A DNA stretch of 6,931 nucleotides, from the NCBI GenBank assembly GCA_027011835.1, contig JALUZN010000356.1:1-6931 (forward strand), in the 5' to 3' direction. The DNA is from Draconibacterium sp. Lineage in GTDB: Bacteria; Bacteroidota; Bacteroidia; Bacteroidales; Prolixibacteraceae. A program made the translations under genes and the position numbers. Positions 1 through 6,889 of the stretch are shown one piece after another. Every line of letters starts with the position of its first letter. Within the stretch, counting starts at the first letter, position 1. The notes beneath the pieces were generated by a model, which was not told where the DNA came from, did not search any database, and saw only the letters and a list, made by a program, of their open reading frames with translations.

Positions 1-1
1 T

Positions 2-727
2 ATTAATGATGTAAATACTGATTTGACAAATTGTTATAAAACAATAAAAAACAATGTTTCGGAATTAATAGAAATTCTTTCAGAATTAGAAATAGAATAC
101 AATTCTATGGAGCATAATTCAGAAGAAAGGAAAGCTTTTTATTATTCAAAAAGAGAGGCATTTAATAAGCGTAATAGCAGCCTTGTTGCACATTCAGCAT
201 TATTTATTTTCTTAAACCGAACTTGTTTTAATGGTTTATATAGAGTTAACCGTAAAAATGAGTTTAATGTACCTCAAGGAAGTTATAAGAAACCACAAAT
301 ATGCAATAGAGAAAACCTTTTAGCTGTGTCAAAAGTATTGCAGAAGGTTGAAATATTAAACGGCGATTTTGCAAAAACAAAAAAATACGCAAACAGCAGC
401 AGCTTTTTTTATTTTGATCCACCATACAAACCTCTTTCTGAAACATCGAGTTTTAATTCTTATGCTAAAGATGAATTTAACGATGCAGAACAAATCAGGC
501 TAAAAGAGTTTTGTGATACAATTGATATTTTAGGTAGTAAATGGATTTTAAGTAACTCTGATGTAAAAGGGAAAAATCCAAATGATAATTTTTTTGATGA
601 TTTGTTTGAAAGTTATCAAATTAACAGAGTATTAGCAAAAAGAAGTATTAATGCTAATCCTGAAAAAAGAGGACTGTTAACAGAGTTACTAATAACCAAT
701 AATAGAGAATTTGCCAATGTCATTTAA
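2..727 (+). CDS. dpnM: Dam-family (alpha-class) adenine-N6 DNA methyltransferase, M.DpnII/DpnM-like, 5'-truncated by window edge
   Basis: Modification enzyme predicted to methylate adenine in duplex GATC and so protect host DNA from the nuclease encoded next to it. The reading frame is open to the left edge, and the residues before the TTG at 23 (INDVNTDL) continue the family pattern seen in M.DpnII, so the TTG is not the start and the gene begins outside the window. In the 241 visible residues, the TCFNGLYRVN block (about 74-83) followed by FNVPQGSY is the conserved target-recognition area. The catalytic motif IV DPPY is at about 139-142, followed by KPLSETSSFNSY as in M.DpnII. LSNSD and a final TELLITN strand complete the fold. 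M.DpnII is about 284 residues, so roughly 40 residues with the AdoMet-binding FxGxG motif are missing off-window. The stop overlaps the endonuclease start by 11 bases. The codons for the DPPY aspartate and first proline contain a GATC site (416-419). GATC specificity is inferred from family resemblance and gene context. Confidence 0.93.
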   Translation: MNDVNTDLTNCYKTIKNNVSELIEILSELEIEYNSMEHNSEERKAFYYSKREAFNKRNSSLVAHSALFIFLNRTCFNGLYRVNRKNEFNVPQGSYKKPQICNRENLLAVSKVLQKVEILNGDFAKTKKYANSSSFFYFDPPYKPLSETSSFNSYAKDEFNDAEQIRLKEFCDTIDILGSKWILSNSDVKGKNPNDNFFDDLFESYQINRVLAKRSINANPEKRGLLTELLITNNREFANVI

Positions 728-1535
728 TACTTTTCTTTCACAATTAAGCACTACAAATTCAACGCTTGACTTCTTCATAGATTTTGATAAAATTACTACT
801 AATATCAGTAAAATTGAGGTTAAGTTAAATCAGTTAAACTACTTGCTTGGTAAAGAAGATATCAAGTCTGCAATTGATGAACTTTTCAATGAAAATAAAG
901 CTTGTTTTTCTGTCTTGAATATTGTTATTGCAGTAAGGGAAAACCGACCTGTTTTGGATAATGAAGGAAATGTTGTTGATCTAAATAGTTACTTTGAATC
1001 ATCAGATTTGGTTTTTGAATTTATTGAATCAACTGGACTTCTGGAAGTATTTAAGAATAAGCAAATAACCAACTTGGTTGATTATGTTTTTGGTATTGAA
1101 GTAGGACTTGATACCAATGCCCGTAAAAATCGTGGTGGTAAAAATATGGAAAAAGCAGTTGCTAAATTATTCTCTAAAAATGGAATTAGTTTTAGACAAG
1201 AGGTTAAGAATACCGAATTTGAAGAATTAACGAGTTTAGGTGAAGATGTAAAACGGTTTGATTTTGTCATTCAAACCAAAAATAAAACTTACTTAATCGA
1301 AACAAACTACTATAACGGAGGTGGTTCAAAACTTAACGAAGTTGCAAGAGCTTACACAGATCTCGCACCTAAAATTAACCAATATGAACAATTTGAATTT
1401 GTATGGATAACTGATGGTCAAGGTTGGCATTCTGCCAAAAATAAACTACAAGAAGCTTATAGTCATATCCCTAAAATTTACAATCTTAACACATTACCAA
1501 AGTTTATAGAACTTGTAAAATCAGAATTTGAATGA
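717..1535 (+). CDS. dpnB: Type II restriction endonuclease, DpnII/MboI family (GATC)
   Basis: Predicted to cut unmethylated GATC in double-stranded DNA, the restriction half of the operon. The 272-residue length is close to R.DpnII (about 288), and resemblance to that enzyme runs along the protein as I remember it: NLVDYVFGIEVGLDTNARKNR (119-139), KRFDFVI (179-185), YLIETNYYNGGGSKLNE (192-208) and VWITDGQGW (229-237). The candidate PD-(D/E)XK active site is E145 (in KNMEKAV), D182 and E195. The usual lysine is replaced by asparagine (E195-T-N197), which I recall also in DpnII itself, so I read it as a family trait and not as damage. I chose the ATG at 717 over a TTG two codons upstream. The start lies inside the methylase gene (11-base overlap), and the stop overlaps the next start as ATGA. 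This tight overlap suggests that nuclease translation depends on ribosomes finishing the methylase. No separate promoter or controller gene is visible. Confidence 0.93.
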   Translation: MSFNTFLSQLSTTNSTLDFFIDFDKITTNISKIEVKLNQLNYLLGKEDIKSAIDELFNENKACFSVLNIVIAVRENRPVLDNEGNVVDLNSYFESSDLVFEFIESTGLLEVFKNKQITNLVDYVFGIEVGLDTNARKNRGGKNMEKAVAKLFSKNGISFRQEVKNTEFEELTSLGEDVKRFDFVIQTKNKTYLIETNYYNGGGSKLNEVARAYTDLAPKINQYEQFEFVWITDGQGWHSAKNKLQEAYSHIPKIYNLNTLPKFIELVKSEFE

Positions 1536-2050
1536 AAAACTATTATAATCATAAAATCGACTTAAAAAAGATTACAATAAAGAATACTTCAAGAGACAAG
1601 CTTGTTCCATCACTTGAAGCTATTGAATATAGAGGTTATGAAGTTGAACAATTTCAAGATGGCAGAAAAGTTGTTATTACAAAACCAGGAGGGAAAAGTG
1701 TTTATGGCAGACCTAAAAAAGAAGATTTTTTAGTATTTGTTTATACACCTAAAGACAATGGGTTATGGCAAATTACGCATAAGCAGATATTCCAAGATAT
1801 TGAAGAAAAACTATCTGAATCGAAAACTAAAACAGTAGAATTGATAAATATGTTAGAAAGAACTTACAATGGAGAAGAACCTACTGATTTTATTGATGAT
1901 ATTAATTCTCTCACTTTTAAAAATGGAGAATCTGTTGAATTATTATTGAAAGTTTACAAGTGGATTTGGGGACAAGAAGATGTTAATTATCCAAATGGTG
2001 AAGGGCGTGATATGTCTTGGAATCCAATTAAAGCTCTTAGAGATCAATAA
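1532..2050 (+). CDS. Unrecognised 172-residue protein within the GATC restriction-modification operon
   Basis: I do not recognise this protein. It is clearly coding: it is open over 172 codons, starts with ATG in a 4-base overlap (ATGA) with the endonuclease stop, and its stop directly abuts the next methylase ATG. The N-terminal half (about 25-90) looks beta-rich and basic, with alternating stretches such as GYEVEQF, GRKVVITKPGG and DFLVFVYTP. Residues about 83-110 look helical and charged. A distinctive C-terminal block has LLKVYKWIWGQEDVNYP (138-154) followed by GEGRDMSW (156-163). No signal peptide, membrane segment, helix-turn-helix or nuclease motif is evident, so it does not look like a classical C-protein regulator. 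Its place between nuclease and second methylase implies a role in the system (nuclease accessory subunit, specificity or activity modulator, or regulator), but that is inference from position only. Confidence 0.88.
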   Translation: MKNYYNHKIDLKKITIKNTSRDKLVPSLEAIEYRGYEVEQFQDGRKVVITKPGGKSVYGRPKKEDFLVFVYTPKDNGLWQITHKQIFQDIEEKLSESKTKTVELINMLERTYNGEEPTDFIDDINSLTFKNGESVELLLKVYKWIWGQEDVNYPNGEGRDMSWNPIKALRDQ

Positions 2051-2992
2051 ATGATTGAACCATATTACAGATCGAAAGATAATAAATTCACCCTATTGCA
2101 TGGTGACAGTTTTAAACTTCTAAAGCAATTCGAGCATAAATTTGATATGATTTTTGCCGACCCACCATATTTTTTATCTAATGGCGGTCAATCAATTCAG
2201 AATGGAAAAATTGTAAGTGTAAATAAAGGTAAATGGGATAAATCATACGGATTTGACGAAATATACAAGTTTAATCGTGAATGGCTGTCGCTGGCAAGAG
2301 ATAAAATGAAAGAAGATGCTACTATCTGGATTAGTGGTACAATGCATAATATATTTAGTGTGGGTCAGTTACTTACGGAATTAGGGTTTAAAATTTTAAA
2401 TATTATTACTTGGGAGAAAACAAATCCGCCACCAAATTTTTCTTGCAGATACTTTACATATTCAACGGAACAGATTATTTGGGCACGTAAATCAGAAAAA
2501 GTCCCTCATTATTATAATTACGAATTAATGAAAGCACTTAATGGTGACAAGCAAATGAAAGATGTTTGGCGACTACCTGCGATTGCAAAGTGGGAAAAAT
2601 CATGTGGCAAACACCCGACACAAAAACCACTCTCTGTTCTTACTCGAATTATTATGGCATCAACAAAACAAAATGCATGGATATTGGACCCATTTACGGG
2701 CAGTAGTACAACTGGAATTGCTTCAAATTTATTAGATCGTAGATTTTTAGGAATAGATCAAGAAAAAGACTTCTTAGATATTAGTAAAAATCGAAAGATT
2801 GAAATAGAAAACAGTACTACTTGCGGAATTTATAAATCAAAAATTCAAGGATTTACTACTGACAAGCAATTATTTTTAAACCTACTAAAAGAGCCAAGTG
2901 TAGAATATGGAGAAGCTGAAATACGGGGCATAACAATGTGTAAAAATAATAGCCAAGACAGTAGTGAAATCAAGGATTGTAGCTCACTTTAA
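2051..2992 (+). CDS. dpnA: Beta-class adenine-N6 DNA methyltransferase, DpnA-like, with C-terminal extension
   Basis: Second methylase of the system. In Streptococcus pneumoniae DpnA methylates GATC also in single-stranded DNA, which protects incoming transforming strands; the same role here is inferred. The motif order is that of the beta class: motif IV DPPY at 37-40 (MIFADPPYFLSNGG), then a long target-recognition region, HPTQKP at 188-193, and the AdoMet-binding motif DPFTGSSTTG at 213-222. Many stretches match DpnA as I recall it, including WISGTMHNI, TNPPPNFSCRYFT, YYNYELMKALNGDKQMKDVW and GIDQEKDFLDI. DpnA is about 268 residues, and the homologous part here ends near 253, leaving about 60 extra residues containing cysteines C258, C297 and C310. 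The start ATG follows the upstream stop with no gap, implying coupled translation. GATC sites lie 6 bases before the ATG (2042-2045) and 17 bases after it (2070-2073). Confidence 0.92.
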   Translation: MIEPYYRSKDNKFTLLHGDSFKLLKQFEHKFDMIFADPPYFLSNGGQSIQNGKIVSVNKGKWDKSYGFDEIYKFNREWLSLARDKMKEDATIWISGTMHNIFSVGQLLTELGFKILNIITWEKTNPPPNFSCRYFTYSTEQIIWARKSEKVPHYYNYELMKALNGDKQMKDVWRLPAIAKWEKSCGKHPTQKPLSVLTRIIMASTKQNAWILDPFTGSSTTGIASNLLDRRFLGIDQEKDFLDISKNRKIEIENSTTCGIYKSKIQGFTTDKQLFLNLLKEPSVEYGEAEIRGITMCKNNSQDSSEIKDCSSL

Positions 2993-3017
2993 CTTCCCTG
3001 TAATTTGAGAGGGAAGT
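2992..3017. terminator. Hairpin after the restriction-modification operon, possible terminator without U-tract
   Basis: A perfect 8-bp inverted repeat, ACTTCCCT (2992-2999) and AGGGAAGT (3010-3017), encloses a 10-base loop GTAATTTGAG. It begins at the last base of the dpnA-like stop codon and lies between two convergent genes. Neither side has a run of T, so it is not a canonical intrinsic terminator. It could still end or stabilise the 3' end of either transcript. The rest of the gap up to 3116 shows no ORF or other element I can support. Confidence 0.4.
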
Positions 3018-3116
3018 GCCACGTAATCGGCTAATGTTTTCACTCTAAACGTTATGGATTATTGAAATTAGTGATGTATTGCTATTTCTTACTGAAAAGA
3101 ATGGAGGGTTGAAGCT

Positions 3117-6100
3117 TTACCTGTTCAGAATGATTTTTGATGTAAGAACAGTGTTGCCCGATTTTACTTTGCAGATATAAATTCCGGCTTCTAATTTTTG
3201 CCCGGCACTATTTTCGCCTCGCCAAACAAATTCATTACCCAATGAAACTTTGTTGAGAACTTCTCTCCCGTCTAACGAATAGATGTACACCGTGATTGAG
3301 TTATGAATGTTGTTTTCTACTTTTATCCGGGTTTCGGAAGTAAACGGATTTGGGTAAACGTTTAGCACTTTTTTAGAGTTAACAGAAGCTATCCATTCCG
3401 AATTTGTAGTAATGCTGTTTTCAGCCCCCGGTGTTCCGGATTGTACCAACGACGATTTCCACGATTCGGCATTTGAATTGTCGTTGTAATAGTGCCGTAA
3501 TTCTAATGTTCTTCCTCCTCCGTTTGGTTCAGCAGGCCATGGTTGTGTAGCACTAAAAGCTACCTCGTCAATCAGTTTCCCAAATCTGTCGAACAGGCGA
3601 ATAGCATCGCCTCCACTTCCCAGTCCAAAACTAAAATCTCCAATGTAATTTTTTACTTCGGAATATTGTGTGCTGAATTTATCTTCTTTTCTGCAAAGAA
3701 CAAGATATTCATTGCTTTTTAATACTGTATTTTCGGGTATCTTAAATTCATGAGAATCGTCGTTGTCTTTAAATATCCATCCCGAAATGTCAACATCATA
3801 ATCTCCCCAGTTAAATAGTTCTACCCAGTCGCCGGCATTACTTTCGTCAGACGAGTTGTAATTAATTTCGTTGAAAACAACGGAATTGTCCATCTCTCCG
3901 GCATCTTCAAAAATAGCCCGAATTGTGGTTGCATTTTTAATATTCACCTGAATGGTTTTATTGGTCATAACAACATTGTCGACCACCCAGCTATGAAATT
4001 TATATCCCGAACGTGCGTGTGCTGTTAGCGAAACAGGAATGTTTTCGAAATACTCACCCTCCCAGTTCGGTTTAGTAATGGTTAGCGAATTCAAATCGAC
4101 AACTCCGGCTACCGATGGAAGAATTGATAATTTGATTTTGTAATTCTGAGGAATTGAAAACTGCTCTTTCATATGCTCGCGGTTATAATGGGGGCGATTC
4201 GTCGCAAAAGAGATCATTCTTTGTATCTGTCCGTTCCAGGTGTAGACAGACGGTTTGTTCCATTTTTCGAAGTTTCGCTCTATTTCGGGTTCAATTGCAT
4301 CGTGCAAACTATCAATGTGCGAAATTACATTTGCAGGCAGGAAAGTTGTATTTAGTAAATCGGCAAACCTGTTAATAAATTGGTTTTTAAACGTTTCGTT
4401 TTCGAGTAATTTTCTGAATAAAAAAGTCGACCAAGGCGGGTTTGGCCACGATTGCCCGTTTGTTGCAAGAGCAAACTTAAGCGTATTTAATTTATAATCG
4501 CTACCATTCCAAATGCCAAAACCAAAATCGGTATCGAAAAGTATCCAACGCCATTTTCCCTCCTCGGTTTGCGGTCGCCAGAATTTAATGTTGTTTCCTG
4601 GCCAGTCGCGGTTATTAAAATAGATTTCAGAAATTAAATAATCGATATAATTGCTCATATCCATTTGTGCGCACACTTTTTGGTACACCTCAATCTTTGA
4701 CAAATTGTTTGTTTTAATAAACCAAATTAAATCGGAATAATTTTCCGAACTCCCCTTTAAAACAATGCTGTTTCTTTCTAAAATGTCAACATCTTCGGCT
4801 TTTATGCCGTAATTTTCTTCAAGGAAATCTTTATTGATTTTTTCGCGTAAGTTTATAATTCCCCAATATTTTCCATTTAAATAGAGTATAGTGGGTTGGT
4901 ATGCGGCCCTGTCTATATTTAAATTGCGCACCAAACTGGTCATCATTCCATCGCGCATTTTAGAATATTCGAAATCGTTTCCGCTATTCCGTAAAACTAA
5001 CGATTTGAATTTTGTAATCTCTTTCGAATTAAAAAGTTGAACACCTGTTAGTTCCGGGTCTCCATATTCGTTTCGAAAAAATACCGACAGCGATTTTTGG
5101 GCTTTTGCACGACTCCAGTTGCCAAATATTTTTATTCCGCAATTTAACGAGAAGAGGCGTTCGCCATCAGTTCTTATCATTTCAATATTTGCCGGTTTTT
5201 CCCAGTCTTCCCAAAAATTTGCCCCAAAATAGGGTATGTTTTCCGAGGCATCTTCTCCCATTACATAAATTCCGGTTTCAGTATTCCATAAATTATCGGG
5301 GTCGGTAATTACCGAAACAACAGGGAGCGTAGGTTGTGCATCGAAAAGATAGGTACGCGAAGCCATTTTTCCCGGGACAAAACCTGGTTTAAAAATACGC
5401 GCCCGCACAATACTGTTTTTGCTAATTGGAATGGGTGTTTCGTATACAGGGCTTGCAAGGGTGGGCTCTGTTCCGTTGGTTGTGAAATGGATATCTTCGC
5501 CACTGTTTGCACCTGAAAGTACAAGGTTTTGCGCTTCGGCAAGGAACATTTGCGGTATTGAGAAATGAACACTATCAGAAACCACTCCTGTAATAGTTGA
5601 TGTTTCATTTGGTTTCCCCGGCGACGGGTTGGCAAAAAGCACCCAGTTTTCAATAATCTTCTTGTTGCGGCCCAAAGAGTATCTGCCAGGAATTACGCCA
5701 AAAGAGATTGAGTCGGCAATTACTCCGTTTTTATCGGTTAGAAAAACTGTTTCGCCCGATGCCGAAAGTTTAAAATTTGAATGTGCCTCATCTTTGGGCA
5801 ATTCAATGTATTTTGAAACCGGAATACTTAGGCCGGTGTCGCTTGAATATCCAAGAGTTAAAAACGGTATTGCCGAAAAATCTGAAGAGTTCTTTTCAAT
5901 ATTATGAACCTGAACGGCCAATGTATTTTCTCCGTTGGTTAACAGATGGAGAAATTTTGTAATGTCGTAACTCTCGGGCAGTTTCCCTTTTACAATTTCG
6001 GCTTCGTGTAAAAGGTCGGCAGTTTTATCGAATGCCACAGGTTCTCCTTTTTTGCCAATTCCAAAACGGGTAATCTCCGTTCCGTTTAAATAGGCCACAA

Positions 6101-6671
6101 AGGCATCATCAAAGTCGATATGAAACCAAAGAGATTGAATTGAATCGACATTAGTTATTGTTATTGTTTTGCGCATAAAAACCGACAACGTATTTTCTTC
6201 AATTACAGTTTCATCATCGTTGTCGCCATAACCTATTCCTGTTGCTCCGCTTTCCCACTGCCGGTCGTCGAAAGCAATCGATTTCCAATTCGAAGGTGGT
6301 TCTTCTTTGGGAATTATATATTTCCAAATATCGCCTTTATCGATAACCGAATGCCAGTAAATACGGTCGGGACGCCGGTCTTTACCCGAAGCGAAAATCA
6401 GAAAAGTTTCATTTTCTTGCAAAACAACATCGGGAAGATGCCATTTAAATAAATCGGAATTGCTATCGCTAATGTAATAATCTGCCAAATTTACAGGAGA
6501 ATTGCCGTAATTGTAGAGTTCTATCCAATCGGGAGAGTCACCGTCTTCGTCGAACAACATATCTTTATTCGACGACATTAATTCGTTAATTTTCACATTC
6601 TGTGAAACAGCCTGAAAACTAACGACGAAGGTAAGCAGATAAAAAAACAGAGTTTTTAAAAGATACTCCAT
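3117..6671 (-). CDS. Secreted CotH-kinase-domain protein with lamin-tail domains and T9SS type A sorting domain
   Basis: Large 1184-residue exported protein. The ATG at 6671 is preferred over a TTG two codons upstream because it begins a standard signal peptide (residues 1-24, MEYLLKTLFFYLLTF... ending AVSQ). Domains in order are: lamin-tail-like (25-97); a beta-sandwich resembling galactose-binding modules (about 105-275, with NWKSIAFDDRQWESG and GIGYGDNDDET); the apparent second half of the lamin-tail domain (285-356, HSNFKLSASGE to PSPGKPNE); a chitobiase/hexosaminidase C-terminal-like module (370-445, HFTTNGTEPT); a CotH kinase domain (about 450-810); an InlB-B-repeat-like module (about 845-922); a second lamin-tail domain (930-1085, DWVELFNWG to GTPGAEN); and a C-terminal T9SS sorting domain (1101-1184, VYPNPF). 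CotH-type signature blocks are YLNGKYWGIINLREK (597-611), FNNRDWPGNNIKFW (685-698) and WRWILFDTDFGFG (707-719). Family knowledge: CotH proteins are atypical protein kinases, known for phosphorylating spore-coat proteins in Bacillus. Substrate and function here are unknown; export through the outer membrane and surface attachment or release are inferred from the sorting domain. No tie to the restriction genes is visible. Confidence 0.93.
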   Translation of the reverse strand: MEYLLKTLFFYLLTFVVSFQAVSQNVKINELMSSNKDMLFDEDGDSPDWIELYNYGNSPVNLADYYISDSNSDLFKWHLPDVVLQENETFLIFASGKDRRPDRIYWHSVIDKGDIWKYIIPKEEPPSNWKSIAFDDRQWESGATGIGYGDNDDETVIEENTLSVFMRKTITITNVDSIQSLWFHIDFDDAFVAYLNGTEITRFGIGKKGEPVAFDKTADLLHEAEIVKGKLPESYDITKFLHLLTNGENTLAVQVHNIEKNSSDFSAIPFLTLGYSSDTGLSIPVSKYIELPKDEAHSNFKLSASGETVFLTDKNGVIADSISFGVIPGRYSLGRNKKIIENWVLFANPSPGKPNETSTITGVVSDSVHFSIPQMFLAEAQNLVLSGANSGEDIHFTTNGTEPTLASPVYETPIPISKNSIVRARIFKPGFVPGKMASRTYLFDAQPTLPVVSVITDPDNLWNTETGIYVMGEDASENIPYFGANFWEDWEKPANIEMIRTDGERLFSLNCGIKIFGNWSRAKAQKSLSVFFRNEYGDPELTGVQLFNSKEITKFKSLVLRNSGNDFEYSKMRDGMMTSLVRNLNIDRAAYQPTILYLNGKYWGIINLREKINKDFLEENYGIKAEDVDILERNSIVLKGSSENYSDLIWFIKTNNLSKIEVYQKVCAQMDMSNYIDYLISEIYFNNRDWPGNNIKFWRPQTEEGKWRWILFDTDFGFGIWNGSDYKLNTLKFALATNGQSWPNPPWSTFLFRKLLENETFKNQFINRFADLLNTTFLPANVISHIDSLHDAIEPEIERNFEKWNKPSVYTWNGQIQRMISFATNRPHYNREHMKEQFSIPQNYKIKLSILPSVAGVVDLNSLTITKPNWEGEYFENIPVSLTAHARSGYKFHSWVVDNVVMTNKTIQVNIKNATTIRAIFEDAGEMDNSVVFNEINYNSSDESNAGDWVELFNWGDYDVDISGWIFKDNDDSHEFKIPENTVLKSNEYLVLCRKEDKFSTQYSEVKNYIGDFSFGLGSGGDAIRLFDRFGKLIDEVAFSATQPWPAEPNGGGRTLELRHYYNDNSNAESWKSSLVQSGTPGAENSITTNSEWIASVNSKKVLNVYPNPFTSETRIKVENNIHNSITVYIYSLDGREVLNKVSLGNEFVWRGENSAGQKLEAGIYICKVKSGNTVLTSKIILNR

Positions 6672-6859
6672 AAACAACTTCTATTTTGAAAAGTACAAAT
6701 TAAAGAAAATCTGCTATACTTTTAATCAGAAAGCTTTTTAATTAACCATATAATACCGTACTGATTTTATTTATTTGCTCAATCTTACCGTTAAAATATT
6801 TTACTTAACCTTGTGTCAAATATTTTAACTTTTGTATATAACGAATAAGTGAGTTTTAG

Positions 6860-6889
6860 TTGTGAAGTTGTTTGGGAAATGTATTTTTG
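6860..6889 (+). promoter_or_regulatory. Candidate Bacteroidota-type promoter reading out of the window
   Basis: TTG at 6860-6862, a 19-base spacer, and TATTTTTG at 6882-6889 fit the Bacteroidota vegetative promoter pattern (-33 TTG, -7 TAnnTTTG) exactly in motif and spacing. It would drive a gene starting to the right of the window, divergent from the CotH gene. Such short motifs arise by chance in A/T-rich DNA, so support is moderate. The surrounding 6672-6931 stretch has no ORF worth reporting. Confidence 0.4.

Noticed and set aside
23..25. TTG as the start codon of the first methylase
   Set aside because: The frame stays open upstream and encodes family-typical residues (INDVNTDL), so the gene continues past the left edge of the window.
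711..713. TTG as the start codon of the endonuclease
   Set aside because: An ATG lies two codons downstream at 717 and gives a family-typical N-terminus; nothing favours the TTG.
3018..3065. Possible integron attC-like recombination site (partial CCA/TGG and CGT/ACG pairing, CTAAAC-GTTATGG)
   Set aside because: The pairing is short and interrupted, and the ends do not match the RYYYAAC and GTTRRRY core sites; no integrase is visible.
4154..5962. Several open frames of 60-114 codons on both strands inside the CotH gene
   Set aside because: They lie wholly within a convincingly coding long frame, have no recognisable domains, and look like antisense or shifted-frame shadows.
6696..6703. Near-match to a -7 box (TTAATTTG on the minus strand) upstream of the CotH gene
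   Set aside because: It differs from TAnnTTTG at one key position, and no TTG lies 19-21 bases upstream on that strand.
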